DNA of 24,420 nucleotides from NCBI GenBank assembly GCA_050945895.1, contig JBMNTU010000021.1:1-24420 (forward strand), written 5' to 3'. The translations under genes and the position numbers were made by a program. This DNA is from JBMNTU01 sp050945895 (GTDB lineage Bacteria > Bacillota > Clostridia > Christensenellales > Christensenellaceae). Shown piece after piece: positions 1 to 6,372 of the stretch. Each line of letters begins with the position of its first letter. Within the stretch, counting starts at the first letter, position 1. The notes beneath the pieces are model-generated. The model searched no databases and was not told where the DNA came from. It saw only the letters and a list, made by a program, of their open reading frames with translations.

Positions 1-111
1 GGCGCGCCGAATCCGTACGGAGAGCGTCGATAGCGCAGCTAGCGCCATCATTTGAGGTTTATAGATAATAATAAATGATGGGAATGCTCTTGAAAATTAC
101 ATAGTTAGAAT
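1..111. other. Spacer upstream of 5S with stem-forming segments
   Basis: I see no gene here. The segment holds the 10-bp palindrome TCCGTACGGA (12-21). It also has a perfect 9-bp inverted repeat, CCATCATTT (45-53) with AAATGATGG (73-81), around a 19-nt AT-rich loop. TTGAAAATTACATAG just before the 5S resembles the AT-rich linkers found between rRNA genes in Firmicutes. The stems could be rRNA-precursor processing structures; this is inference. Confidence 0.4.
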
Positions 112-230
112 TTCCGGTGGCGATAGCTAAGGGGATCCACCTGTTCCCATACCGAACACAGAAGTTAAGCCCTTAAACGCCCAAAGTACTTGGCTGGTGA
201 CGGCCCGGGAGGATAGGTAGCTGCCGGATT
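112..230 (+). rRNA. rrf: 5S ribosomal RNA
   Basis: The segment carries the hallmark 5S core GAAGTTAAGC near 162, preceded by CCATACCGAACACA. Its two ends (TTCCGGTGGC and GCTGCCGGATT) can pair as the closing helix I. Its length of about 118 nt is normal. It is followed directly by a strong terminator, so it is the last gene of its transcription unit. No 16S or 23S sequence is recognisable in the 111 bases before it, so those genes either lie left of the window or this 5S copy is detached. The exact ends are estimated from helix pairing to within a few bases. Confidence 0.95.
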
Positions 231-244
231 CAATTTTAAAAAGG

Positions 245-280
245 CCTGCAATGTTGAGAAACGTTGCAGGTTTTTGTTTT
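245..280 (+). terminator. Intrinsic terminator after 5S, possibly bidirectional
   Basis: An 11-bp stem (245-255 with 260-270, one G-U pair) is capped by a GAGA tetraloop and followed by TTTTTGTTTT. On the minus strand the same hairpin is followed by CCTTTTT, so it may also end the convergent NUDIX transcript, whose stop codon is 14 nt beyond the T-tract. Confidence 0.9.
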
Positions 281-294
281 AAGCAATAAAGGAG

Positions 295-708
295 TTATAG
301 GTATTGCTGCACCTTGTTGAAAAGAATAGGCTGTACCTCTGGATAAGTAAGACTGGAGGGAATGCCTTTAAAGGCTTTGATTTCTGCTATCTCGAACGGT
401 GGAAGAGGGCCCAATTCCAGAATTTCGGCAAAGCATAAATATCCGTAACTATGAGGGTCGTTACTGACTACAAAAGCACAGATAGGGAAAAGAGTAAAAT
501 CGGTGGCGCCGGTTTCTTCGAATAGCTCTCGCCGGGCAGCTTCAAGAATTGTCTCCCCTTGTTCCTTGTGACCGGCAGGGATCTCCCATGTGGCGCGCTC
601 CTTGTGTCTGGAAAAAATCCAACGGCGTTTATAACGGCTTACGATTACGGCATATTTGTACATAGAATCGGTTGGCTGGTCGAAGTTGTAGAATTCAATA
701 CTTAGCAT
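295..708 (-). CDS. NUDIX hydrolase
   Basis: The 137-residue protein has a complete Nudix box (G-x5-E-x7-R-E-x2-E-E-x-G) at residues 46-68, from GHKEQGE through RELFEETGA, which supplies the Mg-binding glutamates. Family members hydrolyse a nucleoside diphosphate linked to another moiety (oxidised dNTPs, NDP-sugars, dinucleotides or 5'-capped RNA). The substrate cannot be read from the sequence. The small size and a substrate loop of the form WEIPAGHKEQGE are like MutT/YtkD-type housecleaning enzymes. The ATG at 708 is supported by GGGAGA seven bases upstream. It is a monocistronic unit with its own sigma-A promoter (797-825) and converges on the 5S terminator. There is no signal peptide, so it is cytosolic. 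Confidence 0.85.
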   Translation of the reverse strand: MLSIEFYNFDQPTDSMYKYAVIVSRYKRRWIFSRHKERATWEIPAGHKEQGETILEAARRELFEETGATDFTLFPICAFVVSNDPHSYGYLCFAEILELGPLPPFEIAEIKAFKGIPSSLTYPEVQPILFNKVQQYL

Positions 709-796
709 TGTATTTCTCCCAGGTAAGCTGTTTATTCATCCGGAGGGATGTCAGAATATAGAGCGACAAATAGAACGATATAAGCGCTGCGGAAAA

Positions 797-825
797 AACA
801 TACGAAAGTTATCGGGGGATGTCAA
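797..825 (-). promoter_or_regulatory. Sigma-A promoter for the NUDIX gene
   Basis: Reading the minus strand, TTGACA (825-820) is followed after exactly 17 nt by TATGTT (802-797). The -35 is perfect and the -10 matches at four of six positions. It lies about 90 nt upstream of the NUDIX start codon and just downstream of the LacI-family gene, so the two minus-strand genes need not share a transcript. Confidence 0.75.
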
Positions 826-887
826 TTAAAAATGAAAGCTGAAAAACTGCGGAAATACGGCAAACTGATTTTAAAGCAGACAGCTGG

Positions 888-1919
888 CTATATTTTGTGA
901 CAGGTGACGCCTTTACTCATATCTACATCCAGCAGCGTCCGGCGGGGAGTGCCTGCTTTGCCTGCGTTTAATATGATATTAAAAATGGTCTCGGCAATGA
1001 TCTTGGTGTCCTGTTTGATGGAAGTAATAACAGGATAGAAGGAATCGCTGTCTACCCCGTCAAACCCGCATACAGAAAATTCGTCCGGAATTTTGACGCC
1101 CAGTGAATTGGCCCGCATAATGAACCCGCGGGCGGAAAGGTCGTTCGCCGCCATAATGGCTGTGGGTGCGTCGGACATGGAGTAGAAATAATCGAAGCAG
1201 TCTGTTCCGCCCTTTACGGTAAAATGGCCCTGCTTGATATAGTGGTCGGGCACTTCCAGGCCCAGCTTCTGCATGGCCTGTAAAAAGCCGTTTAGCCGTT
1301 CGCGCGCAGGCATCATATTGGGAGGGCCGGATATATAGCCGATTTTTCGGTGGTTGAGCTTATAGAGGTAATCGACCAGAAGCTCGGACCCCTTCCTGTT
1401 ATCGGGAATGATGCCATAGCTGTTTCTTTTATTGAAGCCTTCACGGTCGAGCAGTATGATGGGCGCGTCAAAATCATCATCTTCGTTCAGGCCGAGATTT
1501 TCGCGCGCGGTTCCGGCCGTATAAATGATGGCGGAGGTATGGATGCTTTTACAATACTCGTAATATTTTGCTTCGCGCTCGTAATCGTTTTTGGCATTGC
1601 AAATAATAAGCGCATAGTTGTTTTCGAACGCAAGGTAATTGAGACGGTCGATCAGATCTACATAGTAGGGGTTGTTCATATCAAGAATGAAGATAACGAT
1701 CGATTTTGTGATACCGGCAGCATGGCTGCCTGGCTTTTTACTTGCTTGCAAAGATATGTAGTTGTTTTCTTTTACAACCTTTAAAACCTTGGCGCGTGTT
1801 TCGGGCGCAGCAAGCTCCGGGTTGTTGAGCACCCGCGAAACCGTTGCGATAGAAACACCGGAAAGCTCGGCGATGTCTTTCACACCGAAAGCCTTTTTCT
1901 TCTTTTTAGATTTTGCCAT
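888..1919 (-). CDS. LacI/GalR-family transcriptional regulator
   Basis: The 343-residue protein has the typical length and order. A lysine-rich start is followed by a LacI-type helix-turn-helix and hinge (residues about 12-55: VKDIAELSGVSIATVSRVLN, then TRAKVLKVV). Next comes a periplasmic-binding-protein-like effector core with the usual RKIGYISGP, AIMAANDLSARG and VCGFDG landmarks. Such proteins bind palindromic operators as dimers and release them when a sugar or related ligand binds. The start at 1919 has AGGATGG nine bases upstream. It is divergent from the seven-gene sugar/cyclitol cluster at 2531-10477, so it is the obvious candidate local regulator, probably of that cluster and of itself. 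The ligand is inferred to be a cyclitol or its keto derivative, from context only. The run of five lysines before the HTH is slightly unusual. Confidence 0.93.
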   Translation of the reverse strand: MAKSKKKKKAFGVKDIAELSGVSIATVSRVLNNPELAAPETRAKVLKVVKENNYISLQASKKPGSHAAGITKSIVIFILDMNNPYYVDLIDRLNYLAFENNYALIICNAKNDYEREAKYYEYCKSIHTSAIIYTAGTARENLGLNEDDDFDAPIILLDREGFNKRNSYGIIPDNRKGSELLVDYLYKLNHRKIGYISGPPNMMPARERLNGFLQAMQKLGLEVPDHYIKQGHFTVKGGTDCFDYFYSMSDAPTAIMAANDLSARGFIMRANSLGVKIPDEFSVCGFDGVDSDSFYPVITSIKQDTKIIAETIFNIILNAGKAGTPRRTLLDVDMSKGVTCHKI

Positions 1920-1975
1920 GACAGGGCACCATCCTGCAAAAATAGATTTACTTTAATGAGTGTATCTGTAAAGTG

Positions 1976-2012
1976 CTGATGTTATTATATCAGGTTTTTT
2001 TTAGAAGGAAAG
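1976..2012 (-). promoter_or_regulatory. Putative lacI-family gene promoter with overlapping inverted repeat
   Basis: On the minus strand a perfect -10 TATAAT (1989-1984) lies about 65 nt upstream of the regulator's start. The -35 region (2012-2007, CTTTCC) is poor, which suggests a weak or activator-dependent promoter. The -10 and predicted start are covered by the inverted repeat CTGAT-N8-ATCAG (1976-1993), a possible autoregulatory operator. Confidence 0.5.
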
Positions 2013-2013
2013 C

Positions 2014-2048
2014 TTTTTATGAAAATAATTTAATTTTTTTCATAAAAA
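2014..2048. promoter_or_regulatory. 12-bp perfect inverted repeat upstream of the regulator promoter
   Basis: TTTTTATGAAAA (2014-2025) and its exact reverse complement (2037-2048) are separated by 11 nt. The core TGAAAA-N11-TTTTCA (2020-2042) is 23 bp and has the same half-sites and spacing as the repeat at 2154-2176. It sits seven bases beyond the -35 of the putative regulator promoter, a typical activator position, although a plain AT-rich UP element is an alternative. Confidence 0.55.
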
Positions 2049-2112
2049 CACAGGAAAAAGGCGGAAATATAAACTTAAAATGTGAAAATATGAACGAAGC
2101 CCTTTGAAAAGG

Positions 2113-2135
2113 CTGAAAAATATAACTTGTTTCAG
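2113..2135. promoter_or_regulatory. CTGAAA-N11-TTTCAG inverted repeat
   Basis: A third, weaker relative of the 23-bp repeats lies at 2113-2135, with six-base arms and an 11-nt centre. Its centre is 41 bp, about four helical turns, upstream of the centre of the 2154-2176 site. Measured from TGA to TCA it is 21 rather than 23 bp, so membership in the same motif family is uncertain. Confidence 0.3.
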
Positions 2136-2153
2136 TAAAATTTAGAAAAGAAA

Positions 2154-2176
2154 TGAAAAAAACAATATTTTTTTCA
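2154..2176. promoter_or_regulatory. 23-bp inverted repeat upstream of the operon promoter
   Basis: TGAAAAAAA (2154-2162), a 5-nt centre, then TTTTTTTCA (2168-2176) form a perfect 9-bp inverted repeat. The site ends nine bases before the -35 of the operon promoter and is centred at about -56. Its TGAAAA-N11-TTTTCA geometry is identical to the repeat at 2020-2042. It could bind an activator or act as an UP element. Confidence 0.5.
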
Positions 2177-2185
2177 CGAAAACTC

Positions 2186-2214
2186 TTGACATTGTAGGTG
2201 CATCGGTTTATTAT
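2186..2214 (+). promoter_or_regulatory. Strong sigma-A promoter of the seven-gene catabolic cluster
   Basis: TTGACA (2186-2191), a 17-nt spacer, then TATTAT (2209-2214) make a near-consensus promoter. Transcription should begin near 2221, leaving an untranslated leader of about 310 nt before the first gene at 2531. Confidence 0.85.
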
Positions 2215-2220
2215 TACAGC

Positions 2221-2234
2221 ATACTAACTAGTAT
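2221..2234. promoter_or_regulatory. Operator-like palindrome at the predicted transcription start
   Basis: ATACTA-AC-TAGTAT is a perfect palindrome with 6-bp arms, lying at about +1 to +14 of the strong promoter, the classic repressor position. It lacks the central CG usual in LacI-family operators, so its cognate protein could instead be another family such as GntR. The divergently encoded LacI-type protein remains the nearest candidate. Confidence 0.55.
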
Positions 2235-2530
2235 TTTTTGGGCGTACATTCAGTTTTGATACTTTAATTATACAGACACATTTTAAGGAAATCGACAGTA
2301 AACGGTTTTGATTCAGAAAGGTTTGTTCTCGAAAAACATTTGGAGGAACAAAGTAAGTCCTACATACAGCGCTGCTGCTATTGGTAAGCGGTATGCTGTA
2401 AAGAAATTACCCAAAATAATATAATTTATGGCAGGATTTCCTGTAGCGGGCGAATAATGCACTGCGACGGGGTATGTTTTTGTAGCCCTTTATTATATAT
2501 AGCCTAAAATACATGATGAGGAGTAAAGAT
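2235..2530 (+). other. Long untranslated leader of the catabolic cluster
   Basis: This stretch of about 300 nt has no convincing ORF and no riboswitch class that I recognise. It contains the imperfect LacI-operator-like GTAAACGGTTTTGAT (2298-2312) and the small inverted repeat CAGGA-TT-TCCTG (2432-2443). There is also a GGAGG at about 2342 that is not followed by a start codon. GAGGAG (2518-2523) is the ribosome binding site of the first gene. Confidence 0.4.
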
Positions 2531-3709
2531 ATGAAGTGTTATTTAGTGGAAGCTGATTTTTCGCCAAAAGAAGGATACGTATTAAATGAACGTGAAAAGC
2601 GGGATCACCGTGCGCAGCGTTCCAGCATGGTGTTCAATAACCTGCGCGCGGGGCTTTCGGAATGCGAAAAGCCAAAGCCGGGGCCGAAGGATGTGCTCAT
2701 AAAGGTGGGCGCGTGCGGTGTGTGCGGAACGGACATGCATGCCGGATTTGCAGGTGAGGATGGATATACGGAATATACTGGGCACTTGCGTTTGCCGGTT
2801 ATTATGGGCCATGAGTTTTCCGGCGAAATCGTGGAAGTAGGAAGCGAAGTAACGGAATATAAGGTGGGCGACCTGATTGCGGTAGAGCAGATTCGCTGGT
2901 GCGGAGAGTGCTTTGCGTGCAGGAAGAATAAATTTAACAGTTGCATCAATATAGAGGAAGTTGGCCTTTCGATGAACGGCGGCTTTGCGGAATATGCGGT
3001 TGTGCCGCAAAAATACTGCGTCAGCCTCAACGAGGTTGCAGAGCGCTTGGGCGACAAGATGGCGGCGCTGGAAGCGGGCGCGCTTGCCGAGCCGACCTGC
3101 GTATCGTACGCCGGTATGATGATCAACGGCGGCGGCGTACAGCCGGGCGCGCACGTGGCAGTGTTTGGAAGCGGCCCCATCGGCCTTGCGGCGGTTGCGC
3201 TTGCGCGTGCTGCGGGAGCTGCGAAAATATTTGTATTTGATACGGTAGATGAAAAATTGGAGCTGGCTAAAAAAGTTGGGGCGGATTATGTGTTTAATTC
3301 CATTACGCTTGCAAAGGAAGGCAGCAGCCCGGCGGAAAGAGTGCTCGATATTACCAAAGGGATTGGCTGCGGAATGGTTGTGGAATGTGCGGGCGTGCCC
3401 AGCAAAACCTATCCGGATATCGTGCAGCTGATGAGCATTGGCGCGACGGTTGTGCAGCTTGGAATGGGCGGCGCGCTTGCGACCATCGACCTGACGCCTT
3501 TCCAGATTAAAGGATGCAGAATTGTTGGGTCGCTTGGCCATGCAGGCAGTGATATCTATCCTTCGGTTATCCGCATGATGGCGCAGGGCAGCATCGATAT
3601 GCGCAAAATTGTTACAGGACGTTTCAACCTAAGCGATGTGGAAGAGGGAATTGAAGCGGCAAAATCTGGAAAACATGGCAAGGTGTTGATTAGCCAGCAT
3701 TATAAGTAA
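2531..3709 (+). CDS. iolM: Zinc-dependent dehydrogenase, IolM (scyllo-inosose 3-dehydrogenase) type, copy 1
   Basis: The 392-residue protein is a medium-chain NAD(P)-dependent alcohol dehydrogenase. The catalytic zinc site is C62 (GACGVCGTD), H94-E95 (GHEFSG) and probably E187. The structural zinc has four cysteines at 124, 127, 130 and 138. The Rossmann loop is GSGPIG at 213-218. The extra N-terminal block of about 50 residues (GYVLNEREKRDHRA) and the total length fit the Thermotoga TM0412/IolM type, which oxidises 2-keto-myo-inositol (scyllo-inosose) to a diketo-inositol. It differs from ordinary sorbitol or threonine dehydrogenases of about 350 residues. I chose the ATG at 2531 because GAGGAG lies seven bases upstream and the paralogue at 5158 starts at the same point; an in-frame ATG at 2513 lacks a ribosome binding site. 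It is the first gene of the cluster. The substrate is inferred from family resemblance. Confidence 0.75.
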   Translation: MKCYLVEADFSPKEGYVLNEREKRDHRAQRSSMVFNNLRAGLSECEKPKPGPKDVLIKVGACGVCGTDMHAGFAGEDGYTEYTGHLRLPVIMGHEFSGEIVEVGSEVTEYKVGDLIAVEQIRWCGECFACRKNKFNSCINIEEVGLSMNGGFAEYAVVPQKYCVSLNEVAERLGDKMAALEAGALAEPTCVSYAGMMINGGGVQPGAHVAVFGSGPIGLAAVALARAAGAAKIFVFDTVDEKLELAKKVGADYVFNSITLAKEGSSPAERVLDITKGIGCGMVVECAGVPSKTYPDIVQLMSIGATVVQLGMGGALATIDLTPFQIKGCRIVGSLGHAGSDIYPSVIRMMAQGSIDMRKIVTGRFNLSDVEEGIEAAKSGKHGKVLISQHYK

Positions 3710-3761
3710 ACGGGAACCAACGAATTCTAAATATATATTTGAAAAAAGCGAGGTAAAAGAA

Positions 3762-4814
3762 ATGAAGGCAAGAATCGCATTTTTGAGCAAACCGCACGAT
3801 TTGAAAATCCAGGACGTAGAGCTTCCGGCATTAAAGCCGGACCAGATACTGGTAAAGGTAGGGGCATGCGGGATCTGCGGGTCGGACGTGCACTGCTATG
3901 AGGGAGAATCGGCAGAAGGCCGCTACGACATCGCGCCGTATACACCCGGTCACGAATGGGGCGGCACGATCGTGGAAGTAGGCGACGCTGTTACGGGGCT
4001 TAAGGTAGGCGACAAGGTAACGGGCGACTGCGTAATGGCTTGCGGCGTATGCGGCAACTGCAAAGAAGGCCTGATGCCTTCGGCATGCCTGAACATGCGT
4101 GAGTCTGGGTTCCGTCCGGACAGCCCGGGTGGCTTTGGCACATACCTGATTATTGAAGAACAGTACGCACACGCGATTCCGGCAGATTGGCCGGAAGAGA
4201 TGGGCGCATGGGTAGAGACGTTCTCCATCGGCTATTTTGGCATTTGGGGCAACGGCGGCTACATCGACGCATCGGACTACTGCCTGATTTCGGGCGCGGG
4301 CCCGGTAGGCGTATCGGCGTGCATGACGTCTAAGACGAGCGGTGCGAAGACGATCATTTCCGACCCGATCGCAACACGGCGCGAGCGTGCGCTGAAGTAT
4401 GGAGCGGACGTAGCGCTTGACCCGACTTCTCCGGATTATGAGAAGCAGCTTTTGGAAGCGACAGACGGCCACGGCCCCTCTGTATGGGTAGAGTGCTCGG
4501 GCACGAACGCTGCGATCCAGTCGATCTTCGACCTGGCGGGACACAGCTGCCGCGTAAACCTTGTAGGCCACAGCATCGGACGTAAGATTCCGATCGAGAT
4601 CGGCAAGGTAATCTGGAAGACGCTGAAGATTAAGGGATCGGGCGGCACGAAGGACTTTGCGCAGCGGACCATCCGTTTTATGAGCGCGATAAAGGACAAG
4701 TACGACTTTGCGGCGCTTAACACGCACCACATTCCGTTTGAAGATCTTGACAAGGGCATGGATCTTGCAATCAACCATCCGGAAGAAGCCTTCAAGGTTA
4801 TGCTGACATTTTGA
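3762..4814 (+). CDS. Zinc-dependent alcohol/polyol dehydrogenase (MDR family)
   Basis: The 350-residue cytosolic enzyme follows the sorbitol/threonine dehydrogenase pattern. The catalytic zinc ligands are C36 (GACGICGSD), H64-E65 (GHEWGG) and probably E152. The structural-zinc cysteines are 94, 97, 100 and 109. The nucleotide loop is GAGPVG at 178-183. It lacks the N-terminal extension of its two neighbours and is clearly a different subfamily. The start has GAGG eight bases upstream. It lies 52 nt after the first iolM-like gene and before a 343-nt gap. Family knowledge says it interconverts a secondary alcohol and a ketone on a polyol or cyclitol. Since no Gfo/Idh/MocA dehydrogenase is present, it is one of three candidates (with the SDR and the aldo/keto reductase) for the first oxidation of the cyclic substrate. 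Confidence 0.85.
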   Translation: MKARIAFLSKPHDLKIQDVELPALKPDQILVKVGACGICGSDVHCYEGESAEGRYDIAPYTPGHEWGGTIVEVGDAVTGLKVGDKVTGDCVMACGVCGNCKEGLMPSACLNMRESGFRPDSPGGFGTYLIIEEQYAHAIPADWPEEMGAWVETFSIGYFGIWGNGGYIDASDYCLISGAGPVGVSACMTSKTSGAKTIISDPIATRRERALKYGADVALDPTSPDYEKQLLEATDGHGPSVWVECSGTNAAIQSIFDLAGHSCRVNLVGHSIGRKIPIEIGKVIWKTLKIKGSGGTKDFAQRTIRFMSAIKDKYDFAALNTHHIPFEDLDKGMDLAINHPEEAFKVMLTF

Positions 4815-4857
4815 TTAAGACGCAACAATAGCACAAAAACAAACAGAACAGGCCAGC

Positions 4858-4885
4858 GGTTGCGGCGGGTTACACCGCCGCAGCC
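4858..4885 (+). terminator. GC-rich hairpin, possible weak terminator or mRNA stabiliser
   Basis: An 11-bp stem (GGTTGCGGCGG at 4858-4868 with CCGCCGCAGCC at 4875-4885, one G-U pair) is followed by GGGCTTTAT. The T-run is too short for a confident terminator. Partial termination or protection of the upstream mRNA end is as likely. Confidence 0.5.
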
Positions 4886-5157
4886 GGGCTTTATCTGAAA
4901 AAAGGACAAATCAACGAAATATTGCCGGGCAATCCGGAAAAGCATTTGAAATGATTCCATAATAATTGAAGCACTTATTTTATAAGGGGTATTTTGCATA
5001 AATAATAAAGGTTTGGATTTGTAAGAATGACCGGCGATTTGCGCCACGTTTATAACGGGGCGGCCGGAACAACAAGAAAAGTGAACTATGGCTGGCTGCA
5101 CGGAGGTTTGTGTAGGGCTGTCGGAATATCAATAATGGCATAGGAGGGTAAAATGCT
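4886..5157 (+). other. Structured intergenic region before the second iolM-like gene
   Basis: No gene is visible between 4815 and 5157. The segment contains the 13-bp palindrome ATTGCC-G-GGCAAT (4921-4933). It also contains a compact two-part hairpin (5031-5067) in which an outer CCGGC/GCCGG pairs around CGCC-A-CGTT, a TAT loop, and AACG-G-GGCG. AT-rich stretches at 4955-5020 could hold a promoter, but I found no pair of hexamers with good match and spacing. GGAGGG at 5143-5148 is the ribosome binding site of the next gene. Confidence 0.45.
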
Positions 5158-6342
5158 ATGAAAGCTTATGTGTTGGAAGGAAAATGGGCGCCAAAACCGG
5201 GGTATGTACTGAACCCAAGGGAAGAACGGGATCACCGTGCGGCAAGGGGCAATATGGTATGGAAAGACGTGACGGCAAGCATCAAAGAATGGCCCACGCC
5301 TGAAATCGGCCCTACAGACGTGCTGATCAAAGTAGGAGCGTGCGGTGTGTGCGGAAGCGATATGAGCGCGGCCAAAATGGACGATGAGGGCTACTCGCAC
5401 TTTTCCGGCCACCTGCGTCTTCCGGTCATCCTTGGCCACGAGTTTTCGGGTGAAATCGTGGAAGTGGGCAAGGAAGTTACAAAAGTAAAGGTTGGAGACC
5501 TGATTGCCGTAGAGCAGATCCGCTGGTGCGGCGAATGCTCCGCTTGCCGCAAGGGCAAGTTCAACAGCTGCGAAAACCTTGAGGAAATCGGGCTTTCGGA
5601 CCATGGCGCATTCTGCGAGTATGCAAAGGTTCCTGAAAAATATTGCTGCAACATCAACGAAATTGCCGACCTTTTGGGCGACAAGCTGGCTGCGCTTGAA
5701 GCGGGCGCGCTTTCCGAGCCCACGGGCGTTTCGTACAACGGCATTATGATCAACGGCGGCGGCGTACAGCCGGGCGCAAACGTGACCGTATTCGGCACAG
5801 GCCCCATCGGTCTTGCGGCCATTGCGCTTTGCCGCGCAGCAGGTGCTGCGAAGATCTTCGCGTTTGATACCGTTACCGAAAAGCTGGAGCTTGCTAAAAA
5901 GGTAGGCGCAGATTTTGTATACAACTCCATCGACGTTGCCAAGCAGGGCTCCAGCCCTACAGAAATCGTCATGGAAAAAACACACGGATTGGGCTGCTCC
6001 AAGGTTGTGGAAGCGGCGGGCGCTTTCAATAAAACCTATCCGGATATCGTAAACATTATGTCTATTGGCGCAAATGTTGTGCAGCTGGGTATGTCTCCCG
6101 GGCTTGCCACAATCGACTTAACGCCTTTCCAGATCAAAGGCTGCTCGCTTTCGGGCTCGCTGGGAACGGCAGGCAGCGACATTATTCCGTCTGTGCTGCG
6201 TATGATGGCGCAGGGCAGCATCGATATGCGGAAGATCATTACCGGACGCTATAGCTTAGACGATACCGCTCAGGCAATCAAAGACGCTTCGGCCGGCGGA
6301 CACGGCAAAGTTTTGGTAAGCCAGCATTACGATAAGAAATAA
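5158..6342 (+). CDS. iolM: Zinc-dependent dehydrogenase, IolM type, copy 2
   Basis: The 394-residue protein is a close paralogue of the 2531-3709 product. It shares long identical blocks such as VLIKVGACGVCG, GHLRLPVI, AVEQIRWCGEC, MINGGGVQPGA and IDLTPFQIKGC. The zinc and nucleotide sites sit at the same positions (C62, H94-E95, C124/127/130/138, then GTGPIG). The copies differ mostly in residues 35-50, 70-84 (the loop after the catalytic Cys, where DDEGYSHFSG replaces GEDGYTEYTG) and in scattered surface positions. They may therefore act on different stereoisomers or at different ring positions. The ATG at 5158 lies nine bases after GGAGGG. An ATG at 5153 is followed at once by CTA TGA and is not the start. 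As for copy 1, oxidation of a keto-inositol is inferred from the Thermotoga family. Confidence 0.75.
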   Translation: MKAYVLEGKWAPKPGYVLNPREERDHRAARGNMVWKDVTASIKEWPTPEIGPTDVLIKVGACGVCGSDMSAAKMDDEGYSHFSGHLRLPVILGHEFSGEIVEVGKEVTKVKVGDLIAVEQIRWCGECSACRKGKFNSCENLEEIGLSDHGAFCEYAKVPEKYCCNINEIADLLGDKLAALEAGALSEPTGVSYNGIMINGGGVQPGANVTVFGTGPIGLAAIALCRAAGAAKIFAFDTVTEKLELAKKVGADFVYNSIDVAKQGSSPTEIVMEKTHGLGCSKVVEAAGAFNKTYPDIVNIMSIGANVVQLGMSPGLATIDLTPFQIKGCSLSGSLGTAGSDIIPSVLRMMAQGSIDMRKIITGRYSLDDTAQAIKDASAGGHGKVLVSQHYDKK

Positions 6343-6372
6343 TTTAATATAAAGGAAAGAGGTAAATTTGCT

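Noticed and set aside
2298..2312. Catabolite-control (cre) or LacI operator GTAAACGGTTTTGAT
   Set aside because: The centre is odd-length and the arms are only partly symmetric. It lies about 80 nt into the leader and is not convincing as a stand-alone call, so it is only mentioned within the leader.
2605..4778. Minus-strand frames opposite the first two dehydrogenases
   Set aside because: They are shadows of conserved zinc-dehydrogenase genes, with low-complexity Arg/His/Ala-rich products.
5153..5161. Three-codon ATG-CTA-TGA minigene overlapping the second iolM start
   Set aside because: It may be chance next to a good GGAGGG and the proper ATG at 5158. There is no evidence that it is translated.
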